DNA from: Faecalicatena orotica
Lineage (GTDB): Bacteria; Bacillota; Clostridia; Lachnospirales; Lachnospiraceae
DNA: 64,000 bases
Reading direction: 5' to 3'
Assembly: GCF_003149245.1 (NCBI RefSeq)
Contig: NZ_QGDL01000004.1
Coordinates: 186,001-250,000 of the forward strand
Each line of letters starts with the position of its first letter. The stretch's first letter is position 1. Below the pieces are notes generated by a model, which was given only the letters and a program-made list of their open reading frames with translations, was not told where the DNA came from and did no database searches. Both the position numbers and the translations under genes were made by a program. Positions 33,406 through 41,437 of the stretch are shown here, piece after piece.

Positions 33406-34803
33406 TCAACATTCCCAGATCCCGACTACCAGCACGGTCATATCATCTAATGGTGGTGTATCGTTCCAGTTCAGTACCTGTTCGAGGATGTGATGCGCCA
33501 TTTCTTTCGGATTATTCATTACCGTCCCCTGTATGATTGTCTCAAGGACGATATCCTGTTCCCCTACCGGAAGTGCATCCATGATGCCGTCGGTTACCAT
33601 GATTACAAAGTCCCCGTCCTCAAGCTGGCGTTTTACGGAGTCTATTTCTATTGTGTGCAGGACCCCGATCGGAAGACTTGTTGAACTTAAGTGTTCTACC
33701 TTGTCCTTCTTTTTTATAAATGTAGAGGAGGCTCCTGCCTTGATGATCTCGCATATTCCTGAGTACAGGTCGAATACGCTCATGTCAATGGTGGAGAAAT
33801 GTATCTCTTCCCTCCCCATGACAAGTGTCGTATTAATCATCTGAATCGCAGTCTTCTCCGGGAATCCGGCCTCCAGCAGTTCTTCCAGCAATTCTATAAC
33901 GAGCGTGCTCTCTTTGCATGCCTTCTCGCCCGACCCCATCCCGTCGGACAGTGCAACGCCCTGCCTGCCGCCCGGAAGTTCCAGCATCATGAAGTTATCC
34001 CCGGATATCTGGCTGCATCCCTTCCCGATTCTGGCAACCCCCTGCAGCGTATAATATGAAGGGCCTTCCATGCACACTACCGTCGTATACTCTTTCCCAA
34101 GCATCTGGCAGTGCGCCCCGTCCAGTACAAATCTGCGCCCCATGATTTCCGAAACACCGCGCACCAGCTCTTTTGTTGTCACGCACTCATTCTGCATCGC
34201 CCTTGCTGTAATGTGGACTTCATATTTACCTTCCCTGTTCATAAAAAAATTCGTATACAGAATCCGGATTCCTCTTCGCTTCAAGTGAGCGCTGATCTTT
34301 TTTTCCAGCCGCTCATCCGTAAACATACTGTCTTCCAGTTCCTTGGCAGTGCTGCGGATCATATCGGCAAATGTATCCATCTGCACGGCGCACCCTTCCC
34401 GGCTCTGTGCAATCCTGTTGATCCACATCATATTCTGTCTCGCATCATGAAACGCTTCCAGCATCTCACGCAAAAACCTCGGTGCCATGATACACCGCTG
34501 CTGCAGCTTCCTCTTCGTCTCCGTATTGAGCTCATTTCCATAGTTATCCACCGCGGACAAAATCTCGTACCCCATCTGATATGTATGTACAAAATTCTCC
34601 CCCCAGCACCACGGGCATTTCTCACAGTTTGTGCATACCTTGCCTTTTACCCTTTCAAACATTTCCTCGATCTCTTCATTGCTGAAGGATTTCTTCTTTT
34701 CTTCGAGTGCCAAAAATGTATGTGATAACTGCTTTAACGAGTCAGCAAACTTCTCAATCTGGGCCACATAAGGACTGGCGTGCAGAACTTGTCCATCGTC
34801 CAT
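33406..34803 (-). CDS. spoIIE: Stage II sporulation protein E (SpoIIE), short form
   Basis: A PP2C-type phosphatase that activates sigma-F in the forespore by dephosphorylating SpoIIAA. The 465 residues contain the central region with the cysteine cluster VCTNCEKCPWCWGENF and the catalytic domain with ISGDNFMM, LSDGMGSGEKACKES, MVTDGIMDAL and DDMTVLVV. The N-terminal part with ten or so membrane segments found in Bacillus SpoIIE (827 residues) is absent: the protein begins MDDGQVLHASPYVAQIEK with a good AGGAGGGG before it, and upstream DNA does not encode membrane helices. It may need a partner to reach the septum. Position next to the divIC/yabQ/yabP genes supports the identity. Confidence 0.88.
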   Translation of the reverse strand: MDDGQVLHASPYVAQIEKFADSLKQLSHTFLALEEKKKSFSNEEIEEMFERVKGKVCTNCEKCPWCWGENFVHTYQMGYEILSAVDNYGNELNTETKRKLQQRCIMAPRFLREMLEAFHDARQNMMWINRIAQSREGCAVQMDTFADMIRSTAKELEDSMFTDERLEKKISAHLKRRGIRILYTNFFMNREGKYEVHITARAMQNECVTTKELVRGVSEIMGRRFVLDGAHCQMLGKEYTTVVCMEGPSYYTLQGVARIGKGCSQISGDNFMMLELPGGRQGVALSDGMGSGEKACKESTLVIELLEELLEAGFPEKTAIQMINTTLVMGREEIHFSTIDMSVFDLYSGICEIIKAGASSTFIKKKDKVEHLSSTSLPIGVLHTIEIDSVKRQLEDGDFVIMVTDGIMDALPVGEQDIVLETIIQGTVMNNPKEMAHHILEQVLNWNDTPPLDDMTVLVVGIWEC

Positions 34804-34918
34804 GTTTACCCCTCCTATTCTTTGTATATTCCTTTATAGCAACCATACAGCATTCAGCGTGCAATACCTGTCATTTCCTGGCGAATGATATAAAAAAGAA
34901 CTTTCTATAGAACAACAA

Positions 34919-34945
34919 AAGCTCCGGGAATTTCTCCCGGAGCTT
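34919..34945 (-). terminator. Terminator between divIC and spoIIE
   Basis: An 11-bp perfect stem AAGCTCCGGGA/TCCCGGAGCTT with a five-base loop, followed on the minus strand by TTTTGTTG. spoIIE should therefore have its own promoter in the 115 bases that follow. Confidence 0.8.
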
Positions 34946-34962
34946 ATCTTTCGTAATATTCT

Positions 34963-35301
34963 CTATTTTGCCGCCTTAAAAATGATCTCGTCAGGGTCTA
35001 CAAGTCCCAGCTTCTCCTCGGCAACTTCTTTTATGTATTCGTCAGTCTTGACATATTCTTCGTATTCTTTTACTTCCTTTGCGCGCTCCTTCTGCTCGCT
35101 GATCTGAGCCTTCAGTTCCGCCTCCTGCTGCTTGTAGTCCTTGTTCTTCGCCTGCAGTGTCACTGCATTCACCGTCAGCACACATATCAGCAGGACTAAC
35201 ACAAAAGTAATCACTGCAACGCTCCTGCGATGGTAGCCAAAAGCAGAACTACGTCTCCGGCTTCTGCGCCGGCCTGCCGCCGTTCTTTTCCTATTCGTCA
35301 T
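34963..35301 (-). CDS. divIC: DivIC/FtsB-like septum formation initiator
   Basis: A 112-residue bitopic division protein. It has a very basic N-terminus (RKRTAAGRRRSRRRSS), one membrane segment (VAVITFVLVLLICVLTVNAV, about 27-46) and a coiled coil (about 50-85) followed by the family ending VAEEKLGLVDPDEIIF. It should join FtsL and DivIB in the division complex. The order yabP-yabQ-divIC matches many spore formers. Confidence 0.85.
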   Translation of the reverse strand: MTNRKRTAAGRRRSRRRSSAFGYHRRSVAVITFVLVLLICVLTVNAVTLQAKNKDYKQQEAELKAQISEQKERAKEVKEYEEYVKTDEYIKEVAEEKLGLVDPDEIIFKAAK

Positions 35302-35400
35302 TCATACTCACCCAATTCATCATCATTGCAATCCACATTCCAGTCCCGTTATCGTTCCGGAATGATACAGCAGGTCCCCTTTCTGCTATATGAATTTATT

Positions 35401-35733
35401 CTATCGGTTTTTACCTTTTCTTTCAAGGCTTTTCTTCATTTTTTCATACATTTTTTTCGCCAAAGAAATGACAAAATTCGCAGCAATTATCCCGCATACT
35501 ACACCTAGTACAAAGAACCATCGTATACTACCATATGTCGTCATATACATCTGCCGGAACAGATATACACTTACCCCCAGCCAATAGATGAGATCTTCCA
35601 AATTGACCACAACAATATGGTGTCTGATCAGCCTTCTGAAGAGCCGGAGTATCTGATAGCTGAATAACACCACAATCCCGGACAGTCCGGCATAAAGAAA
35701 AATAATTGCCTCTTTTCCGATTCCCAGCATCAT
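35401..35733 (-). CDS. yabQ: Spore cortex biosynthesis protein YabQ
   Basis: A 110-residue membrane protein with three or four hydrophobic segments, needed for making the spore cortex. The stretch YQILRLFRRLIRHHIVVVNLEDLIYW is typical for the family (charged loop followed by DLIYW). It is eight bases downstream of yabP. Homologues vary in length after the last membrane segment; this one ends with a basic tail. Confidence 0.85.
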   Translation of the reverse strand: MMLGIGKEAIIFLYAGLSGIVVLFSYQILRLFRRLIRHHIVVVNLEDLIYWLGVSVYLFRQMYMTTYGSIRWFFVLGVVCGIIAANFVISLAKKMYEKMKKSLERKGKNR

Positions 35734-35741
35734 AGGCGTGC

Positions 35742-36026
35742 CTACTTAAATAATTTTGCAAAGAAGTTTTCATTCGACCTCGCCGCCTGGTTGACATTGG
35801 AATAGGCAATACTGTCTATATTTCCCGACAAGTCCACCTCACCCTTTTCCACACTGAGCCGGTTTACATGCAGATCCGTCCCTTTCACCATCAGCATTCC
35901 CTGCTCCGTTTCCAACAGGATCTCATTTAAATCGAAAGAAAGAACATCCAGGACTCCGGTGACCATACTTGTCTTTCTATTATTCACAACCAGTTTATGC
36001 GCTTTGGGCATTTGTCGTTCTTCCAT
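35742..36026 (-). CDS. yabP: Sporulation protein YabP
   Basis: A 94-residue soluble sporulation protein with the family features HKLVVNNRKTSMVTGVLDV and LSFDLNEILLETEQG, and a C-terminal FFAKLFK. It is the first gene of the yabP-yabQ-divIC group. The heat-shock S4 protein and HU genes that commonly precede yabP in Firmicutes are not upstream here; a CPBP protease gene is found instead. Confidence 0.87.
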   Translation of the reverse strand: MEERQMPKAHKLVVNNRKTSMVTGVLDVLSFDLNEILLETEQGMLMVKGTDLHVNRLSVEKGEVDLSGNIDSIAYSNVNQAARSNENFFAKLFK

Positions 36027-36124
36027 ACACTTTCCCCCTTCAACTGTGCTTTTCTATATATATGAGAGGTTGTTTCAAAATATGTACGGAATCTGGACAG
36101 TAAAAACAATTCGGCCGGAAACGG

Positions 36125-37090
36125 CTATTCGCCGCAGGCCGTGTTTTTATAACCACCGGGGAGTTCAGGTTTCTTTTTGAATTCTTTTGTAAAAATCGCC
36201 AGTGCAGGCAGAAGGCCAAACAGAACCATCAGGATCACCGTACGCGGGTTCATTTCCCCTCTGGAAACTCCGGCCATACTGTTGTGAATCATATGGATAA
36301 TAATGCATACCCATATATTATTCGTCCTCAAGTAAGCCCAGCCAATGAAAATTGCCATACTCACTACTGAAGTTATTCGAACAAGGACAACGGCAGCAAG
36401 CTGTGATGGTGTATAAGATCCAAACCATCCGGGATAAAATGGAATATGCCACAATTCCCACAGGACACCCAGAATGATTACACCTTTGCAAAGTCCAAAT
36501 CTTGTCTGGAGCTTTTCCTGCAAAAACCCCCGCCATCCGTACTCTTCTCCGAGGTAAGCGATACTGCTCAAAAAGATGGCCGGAAATATCGATACTATTG
36601 CAAAAAATGTTGCTATAAAACTAAAATTTTCCCAGGATACTGCGATATTTTTAACCAGCTCCAACAGCAGCGCCAGAGCGACCGGCAGCGATGCCATTTT
36701 AAAATTCCGGGACGGGCTCAATCTGGGGCATGATATCCATGTATAGAAAAAGACACCCATACTGGCAAGTATTGTCGGCACAAGCATGATATTATCTGCC
36801 CCCACATTTTTAAAGAAGCCTGCCATCATCAAGATAAACACGAGTACGTTTATACCAAAATATACGAATATAATATCATTCAAATATCTTGTATTCTTCT
36901 TATTCCCGCCCCTGTCATGCATAGCTATAGCCGCCCCCATCGCAGGGAACATCGTTGACAGGTAAATCTGCATGTTTGTGTCCTTCGCTCTATCAAAAAG
37001 GAATATAAAACCAACCAGATATGTAAGACCATACGTGATAAAAACATAAATAATCAGCTCCCTTGTATCTCGTTTTCTCTGCGTCTCCAT
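36125..37090 (-). CDS. CPBP-family intramembrane metalloprotease
   Basis: A 321-residue polytopic membrane protein of the CAAX/Abi (CPBP) family. Catalytic motifs are GEEYGWRGFLQEKLQ (the EExxxR motif), the His in LWELWHIPFYPG, and a further His in IIIHMIHNSMAG. Such proteins process prenylated peptides, protect against bacteriocins or act in signalling; the role here is not known. It stands upstream of yabP on the same strand, 98 bases away, and has no obvious partner gene. Confidence 0.82.
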   Translation of the reverse strand: METQRKRDTRELIIYVFITYGLTYLVGFIFLFDRAKDTNMQIYLSTMFPAMGAAIAMHDRGGNKKNTRYLNDIIFVYFGINVLVFILMMAGFFKNVGADNIMLVPTILASMGVFFYTWISCPRLSPSRNFKMASLPVALALLLELVKNIAVSWENFSFIATFFAIVSIFPAIFLSSIAYLGEEYGWRGFLQEKLQTRFGLCKGVIILGVLWELWHIPFYPGWFGSYTPSQLAAVVLVRITSVVSMAIFIGWAYLRTNNIWVCIIIHMIHNSMAGVSRGEMNPRTVILMVLFGLLPALAIFTKEFKKKPELPGGYKNTACGE

Positions 37091-37273
37091 AGTTCTCCCT
37101 CACTTTCCCATTTCAGTTTCTCTGAACTCTTTTGAAAATACAAACAAGTTGTTTCGAAACGGAGCTCAAGTTAATTGTATAGTACCCCCCACTTTCAGGT
37201 AATACAATATATGTTGCGTGAATGCAGTGATTTCCTGCTTTAATTCCATACTTTCCCAGAAAAAGATAACGAA

Positions 37274-37328
37274 AAAGGCCGACGGACACATTGAGCATAT
37301 CACATGTCAAGTGTCCACCAGCCTTTTC
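37274..37328 (-). terminator. Terminator after the iol/alcohol dehydrogenase genes
   Basis: A two-part hairpin: AAAAGGC/GCCTTTT (37274-37280 with 37322-37328) with an inner GGACAC/GTGTCC, followed on the minus strand by T-rich sequence. It lies 46 bases past the alcohol dehydrogenase stop. I see no gene in 37091-37373. Confidence 0.65.
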
Positions 37329-37373
37329 CTTTTTGAGAAGTTTATGAAGAAAATGTTGTATCTAAAGTTTGTC

Positions 37374-38528
37374 TTAGTCCCAGAGGTTTCTGTAAATCTG
37401 TTTTACGTCTTCCTCGGTAATGTCTTTCTGTGTGTTCTGCGGACTTCCGCTGTCCATAGCATCTTTCGCCATTTTATCGATTACGTTGAAGAACTTTTCT
37501 TTTTCAATTCCGTAACCCTCTAATGAAGGAATCTCCAGTTCTCTGCAGATATTTTCTACAGCGCTTAAGAATTTCTGACTTGCCAGTGTATCTGAACAGG
37601 TCTCACCTGCAACGTTGATTGCCCTGCCAAGGTCAGCAAACTTAGCCTCTGCCCCGTCCAGTGCGAATGTCAGGCATTCCTTCAAAAGCATTGCATTAGA
37701 GATGCCGTGAGGTACATGGAACAGCGCACCGATCGGGCGGCTCATGCCATGAACGACAGTTACAGATGCGTTGTTAAATGCGATTCCTGCTTCTAAAGCT
37801 GCAACAGCCATCTGCTCTCTTGCTTCCACGTTGCTTCCTTCGCTGAATGCGATTGGAAGGAATTTGAAAATCTTCTTTACTGCTGATAATGCAAAGCTGT
37901 CTGACAAAGACTGTGCTTTTCTTGAAGTATATGCTTCAATCGCGTGTGTCAGTGCATCCAGACCTGTAGCAGCCGTAATTTTGGGCGGTGCTGTCATTGT
38001 AAACTGTGGGTCGATGATTGCCAGTGCAGGCATCAGTACTTTTCCCTTGAGCAGCATTTTGATATCATTTTTTGTATCTGTGATGATCGTAAACTGTGTT
38101 GCCTCTGAGCCGGTTCCCGCCGTTGTCGGGATCGCTGCCATGCCGGGGATATTTCCGTCGATAACTTTTCCCATGTAATCAGAAATATTTCCGCCGTTTG
38201 CAGCAAGTGCAGCAATCGCCTTCATGGAATCAATCGGGCTTCCCCCGCCTAACGCTACAAGGAAATCACAGCCTTCTTCCTGATATATTTTCAAACCATT
38301 TTCGATCATTGTGTCTGTAGGCTCTCCTGCAATATCAGCGTAAATTGCATAATCAATCCCCTGATTCTTCAGGGCTTCTTCTACTTTTGCCGCATTGCCG
38401 AGCTGGATCATAACCTGGTCTGTCACAAGCAGAGCTTTTGTTCCTAATCCTTTTAACTGGCTTTCTGCCAGCGTTAATGCGCCTTCTCCCGTAACGATCT
38501 GTCCGGGAACGATAAATTCTCTTGCCAT
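37374..38528 (-). CDS. Iron-containing alcohol dehydrogenase
   Basis: A 384-residue group III (Fe-ADH) dehydrogenase. The NAD site is ALGGGSPIDSMKAI and the metal-binding His residues are in GLDALTHAIEAYTS, VHGMSRPIGALFHVPHG. A strong AGGAGG precedes the ATG. It is the last gene behind iolB, 69 bases away, so it may reduce a product of inositol breakdown; malonate semialdehyde to 3-hydroxypropionate is one candidate, known from the fermentation of inositol to propionate by other Lachnospiraceae. The family also contains butanol, propanediol and lactaldehyde enzymes, so the substrate remains inferred. Confidence 0.85.
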   Translation of the reverse strand: MAREFIVPGQIVTGEGALTLAESQLKGLGTKALLVTDQVMIQLGNAAKVEEALKNQGIDYAIYADIAGEPTDTMIENGLKIYQEEGCDFLVALGGGSPIDSMKAIAALAANGGNISDYMGKVIDGNIPGMAAIPTTAGTGSEATQFTIITDTKNDIKMLLKGKVLMPALAIIDPQFTMTAPPKITAATGLDALTHAIEAYTSRKAQSLSDSFALSAVKKIFKFLPIAFSEGSNVEAREQMAVAALEAGIAFNNASVTVVHGMSRPIGALFHVPHGISNAMLLKECLTFALDGAEAKFADLGRAINVAGETCSDTLASQKFLSAVENICRELEIPSLEGYGIEKEKFFNVIDKMAKDAMDSGSPQNTQKDITEEDVKQIYRNLWD

Positions 38529-38596
38529 CTTTTATATCCTCCTGTACGAATTATTTTTTAATGATATCTGTTCAAATCAGTATTCCGAACAGTTAT

Positions 38597-39394
38597 CTAA
38601 AATTCTGCATCATGCAGCCATGTATATCTTTCATCTTCACATCTGTCCGTCTGCAGCCACGGATTGCCCTCGAGGTGGCGGATCATCCAGCATGTGTACA
38701 TCTGATATCCCGGTGCGACTGCCTGCGGATGCAGTTCTCCTCCCGGGATTGCGGAAAAGCTTCCGTCTGTGCTCTTAAACACCCTGTCTCCTACGAAGCT
38801 TGCCCCGAAACCTTCCGGTCTGTCGAACAGGAAGTAATAGGTCTCCGGCTGCGGATGTCTGTGGGGCAGGTAGCCCGACCAGTTTCCGGCATCATTGAGC
38901 ACTTCGCCGAGCACCATGTTGGATGCAGGCTGGATATCATGGTCAAAAATCGTATTGACACGTCTGTTTGCCACGTTGCCGAATTTTCCCTTGCTTGATC
39001 CTGCATATGCCCACGGTGCATCCTTTGGCTCATATAATTTTGCCGCAAATGTATTTTCATTCTTTGTACACTGTACAAGAATTTCTGTATCATCCATATC
39101 AGACTGTACACTGACTTCTGTCCCCCTGCTTACATGCAGGCACCAGGGGCCTTCTGTAAAGACATTTTTTCTCCCTGCACGCGCTTCGTGTCCTTCCCAG
39201 CGGTATACCAAAGACCCCTTTAGAAGAAGCACGGCCATCTCTTCTGCCGCCTTCACAAAACTGCGTGTTTCTCCTGCTTTCATACGATATACACGGATAT
39301 CCATCAACATTGCCCTGTATTCATTTTCATAGGTTGTTAAAATCTTTTCACCGGACTCATTATATTCCGGATAACCAAATACTTTTTCTTCCAT
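38597..39394 (-). CDS. iolB: 5-deoxy-glucuronate isomerase
   Basis: A 265-residue double-cupin isomerase that turns 5-deoxy-glucuronate into 5-dehydro-2-deoxygluconate in myo-inositol breakdown. Markers are the metal-binding cupin stretch YLPHRHPQPETYYFLF, the region RVNTIFDHD and PGGELHPQAVAPGYQMYTCW. I use the ATG at 39394 (MEEKVFGYPEY) with AAGGAGG upstream; the frame opens earlier inside iolD. The usual length of IolB is about 270 residues. It follows iolD with 35 bases between. Confidence 0.9.
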   Translation of the reverse strand: MEEKVFGYPEYNESGEKILTTYENEYRAMLMDIRVYRMKAGETRSFVKAAEEMAVLLLKGSLVYRWEGHEARAGRKNVFTEGPWCLHVSRGTEVSVQSDMDDTEILVQCTKNENTFAAKLYEPKDAPWAYAGSSKGKFGNVANRRVNTIFDHDIQPASNMVLGEVLNDAGNWSGYLPHRHPQPETYYFLFDRPEGFGASFVGDRVFKSTDGSFSAIPGGELHPQAVAPGYQMYTCWMIRHLEGNPWLQTDRCEDERYTWLHDAEF

Positions 39395-39429
39395 GACAAT
39401 ACTGCCTCCTTTTAGCATTGCAATATATT

Positions 39430-41361
39430 CTAATACGCTCTTGCTTCTCGTCTGCCTTCCATTACACCCTCGCATGCTTCTCTGACACTTTCCTTTTCAG
39501 ATGTAGTAGCAATTCCTACATTCCACCATGAATTGTATCCGTCTGTCATCGTCTTCGGAATTACCTTCAGGTCGATCAGCACTGCATTATCCTGGTTCTT
39601 CGCATCTCTCAGAGCTGCTTCCAGCTCTTCGATGGTCCTGACCGTATAAGATTTCAGTCCATATCCTTCTGCAATCTTAGCGTAGTCTACAGGAATCAGG
39701 TCACCGGTTGGCTTATTGCCTTCCTGATAGCGGAACTCTGTTGCAATACTTCCGATACCGTGGTTCATTTCCAGATTATTAATACAGCCGAATCCACAGT
39801 TGTCAAATACAAGAATATTGATTTTCTTTCTCTGCTGCATTGCTGTCATAATCTCACTGTGCAGCATCTGGAAAGAAGAATCTCCTACTACCGTATATAC
39901 TTCATTATCAGGCTCAGCGATTTTTACACCGAGCGCTGCCGCCACTTCATAACCCATGCAGGAATATCCGTACTCTGCATGATATCCGCCTCTCTTGTCA
40001 GTGGTCCAGATTCTCTGCATACAGCTAGGGAGACTTCCGCCTGCTGTGATGATCGTCGCATCCTCATCAATTACTCTGCGGATCGCACACAATGCCGCTG
40101 TCTGTGTGATGCGTCCGTCTGTCAGTTTTACAAATTCAGGAATCGTACGTGGGTCTCTTGCCTGAATCATTGGTTCGAAATTTTCTTCCTGATACCTGTA
40201 ATTTGCAAGACGCTCCATCTCCGCATCCCATTTTGCTTTTTCTGCTTCGATTTCTCCGTTATAAGATGACTGGTAGCCTTTTGCACGCAGCTTTTCTGCA
40301 AGCGCTTCTACAGTTGCTTTTGCATCGCCTACTGCTTTTACGGCATCCATCTTATATGCATGGAATCTGGAATTATTTATCGTAACAAATTTGACATCTT
40401 CATTCTTATACTGTCTCTTTGAGCCTGTCGTAAAGTCAGACATCCTGCTTCCGATTGCAATGACAACATCTGCGTCCTCTGCAATATCATTTGCCGCCAG
40501 AGTCCCTGTCACCCCGATACCGCCAAGGCAGTATGGGTGGCTTGACCTGCAGGCACTCTTTCCGGCCTGACTCTCGCCAAACGGAATCTTAAATTCTTCA
40601 CAGAATTTCTCAACCGTCTCGCCTGCCTCTGAGTATTTCACACCGCCGCCTACAACGATCAAAGGCTTCTTCGCTTCTGCGATAATCTCGGTGATATCAT
40701 TAATCTCTTCCTCAGCCGCTGCCTGTCTTGTAATTCTGTGCACCCTCTTTTTAAAGAAATAATCCGGGTAATCGTAAGACTCACCCTCAACATCCTGGCA
40801 AAGCCCAATGCACACTGCCCCTGTCTCTGCCGGGTCCGTCAGGACACGCATTGCATTAATCATTGCTGACATGAGCTGTTCCGGACGAACAATTCTGTCC
40901 CAGTACTTGCAGACCGGCTTAAATGCATCATTCGTTGTAACTGCAAGGCTTGAACTCTGCTCTAACTGCTGAAGCACAGGGTCCGGCTGGCGTGATGCAA
41001 ACGTATCCGCCGGGAACACAAGCAGCGGGATATTATTTACTGTCGCCGTAGCACAGGCCGTTACCATATTTGCAGCTCCAGGTCCTACAGAAGATGCACA
41101 GGGAATAATTCTTCTCCTGTTATTCTGCTTCGCAAACGCTGTCGCCACATGGCACATCCCCTGCTCATTTCTCCCCTGGTATACATTCAGCTGTCCCGGA
41201 TTCGTATCCAGCGCCTCCCCAAGACCTACCGCAATACCATGTCCGAATATCGTAAAGAATCCCTCTACAAACTTCGTCTCCACTCCGTCAAACTCTACAT
41301 ACTGATTATCTAAAAACTTCACCAGTGCCTGTGCAACTGTCATTCTTGTTGTACTTGCCAT
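39430..41361 (-). CDS. iolD: 3D-(3,5/4)-trihydroxycyclohexane-1,2-dione hydrolase
   Basis: A thiamine-diphosphate enzyme of 643 residues that opens the ring of the inosose-derived dione to give 5-deoxy-glucuronate. The N-terminal domain starts with TRMTVAQALVKFLDNQYVE and has the catalytic-Glu region; the central domain shows KPLIVVGGGVKYSEAG; the C-terminal ThDP motif is VGDSSFQMLHSEIMTA followed by LVFDNCGFGCINN. Length and sequence match IolD rather than acetolactate synthase. GAAAGGAG precedes the ATG, just after repeat copy C. Confidence 0.92.
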   Translation of the reverse strand: MASTTRMTVAQALVKFLDNQYVEFDGVETKFVEGFFTIFGHGIAVGLGEALDTNPGQLNVYQGRNEQGMCHVATAFAKQNNRRRIIPCASSVGPGAANMVTACATATVNNIPLLVFPADTFASRQPDPVLQQLEQSSSLAVTTNDAFKPVCKYWDRIVRPEQLMSAMINAMRVLTDPAETGAVCIGLCQDVEGESYDYPDYFFKKRVHRITRQAAAEEEINDITEIIAEAKKPLIVVGGGVKYSEAGETVEKFCEEFKIPFGESQAGKSACRSSHPYCLGGIGVTGTLAANDIAEDADVVIAIGSRMSDFTTGSKRQYKNEDVKFVTINNSRFHAYKMDAVKAVGDAKATVEALAEKLRAKGYQSSYNGEIEAEKAKWDAEMERLANYRYQEENFEPMIQARDPRTIPEFVKLTDGRITQTAALCAIRRVIDEDATIITAGGSLPSCMQRIWTTDKRGGYHAEYGYSCMGYEVAAALGVKIAEPDNEVYTVVGDSSFQMLHSEIMTAMQQRKKINILVFDNCGFGCINNLEMNHGIGSIATEFRYQEGNKPTGDLIPVDYAKIAEGYGLKSYTVRTIEELEAALRDAKNQDNAVLIDLKVIPKTMTDGYNSWWNVGIATTSEKESVREACEGVMEGRREARAY

Positions 41362-41383
41362 TATCCTAATCTCCTTTCATTTT

Positions 41384-41433
41384 CAAAGGGGTCAGACCCT
41401 TTTGCGCTCCGTTTTCTGAATATTCTCAAAATT
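41384..41433 (+). repeat. GGGGTC palindromic repeat, copy C
   Basis: CAAAGGGGTCAGACCCTTTTG, then GCTCCGTTTTCTGAAT and ATTCTCAAAATT, matching copies A and B apart from a few substitutions. It lies between iolC and iolD, its tail four bases from the iolC stop (41438). Unlike A and B it is inside a polycistronic operon. Confidence 0.82.
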
Positions 41434-41437
41434 CTAT

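Noticed and set aside
37113-37310. 65-codon minus-strand frame between the CPBP protease and the alcohol dehydrogenase
   Set aside because: It overlaps the terminator hairpin at 37274-37328 and has neither a ribosome binding site nor a known motif.
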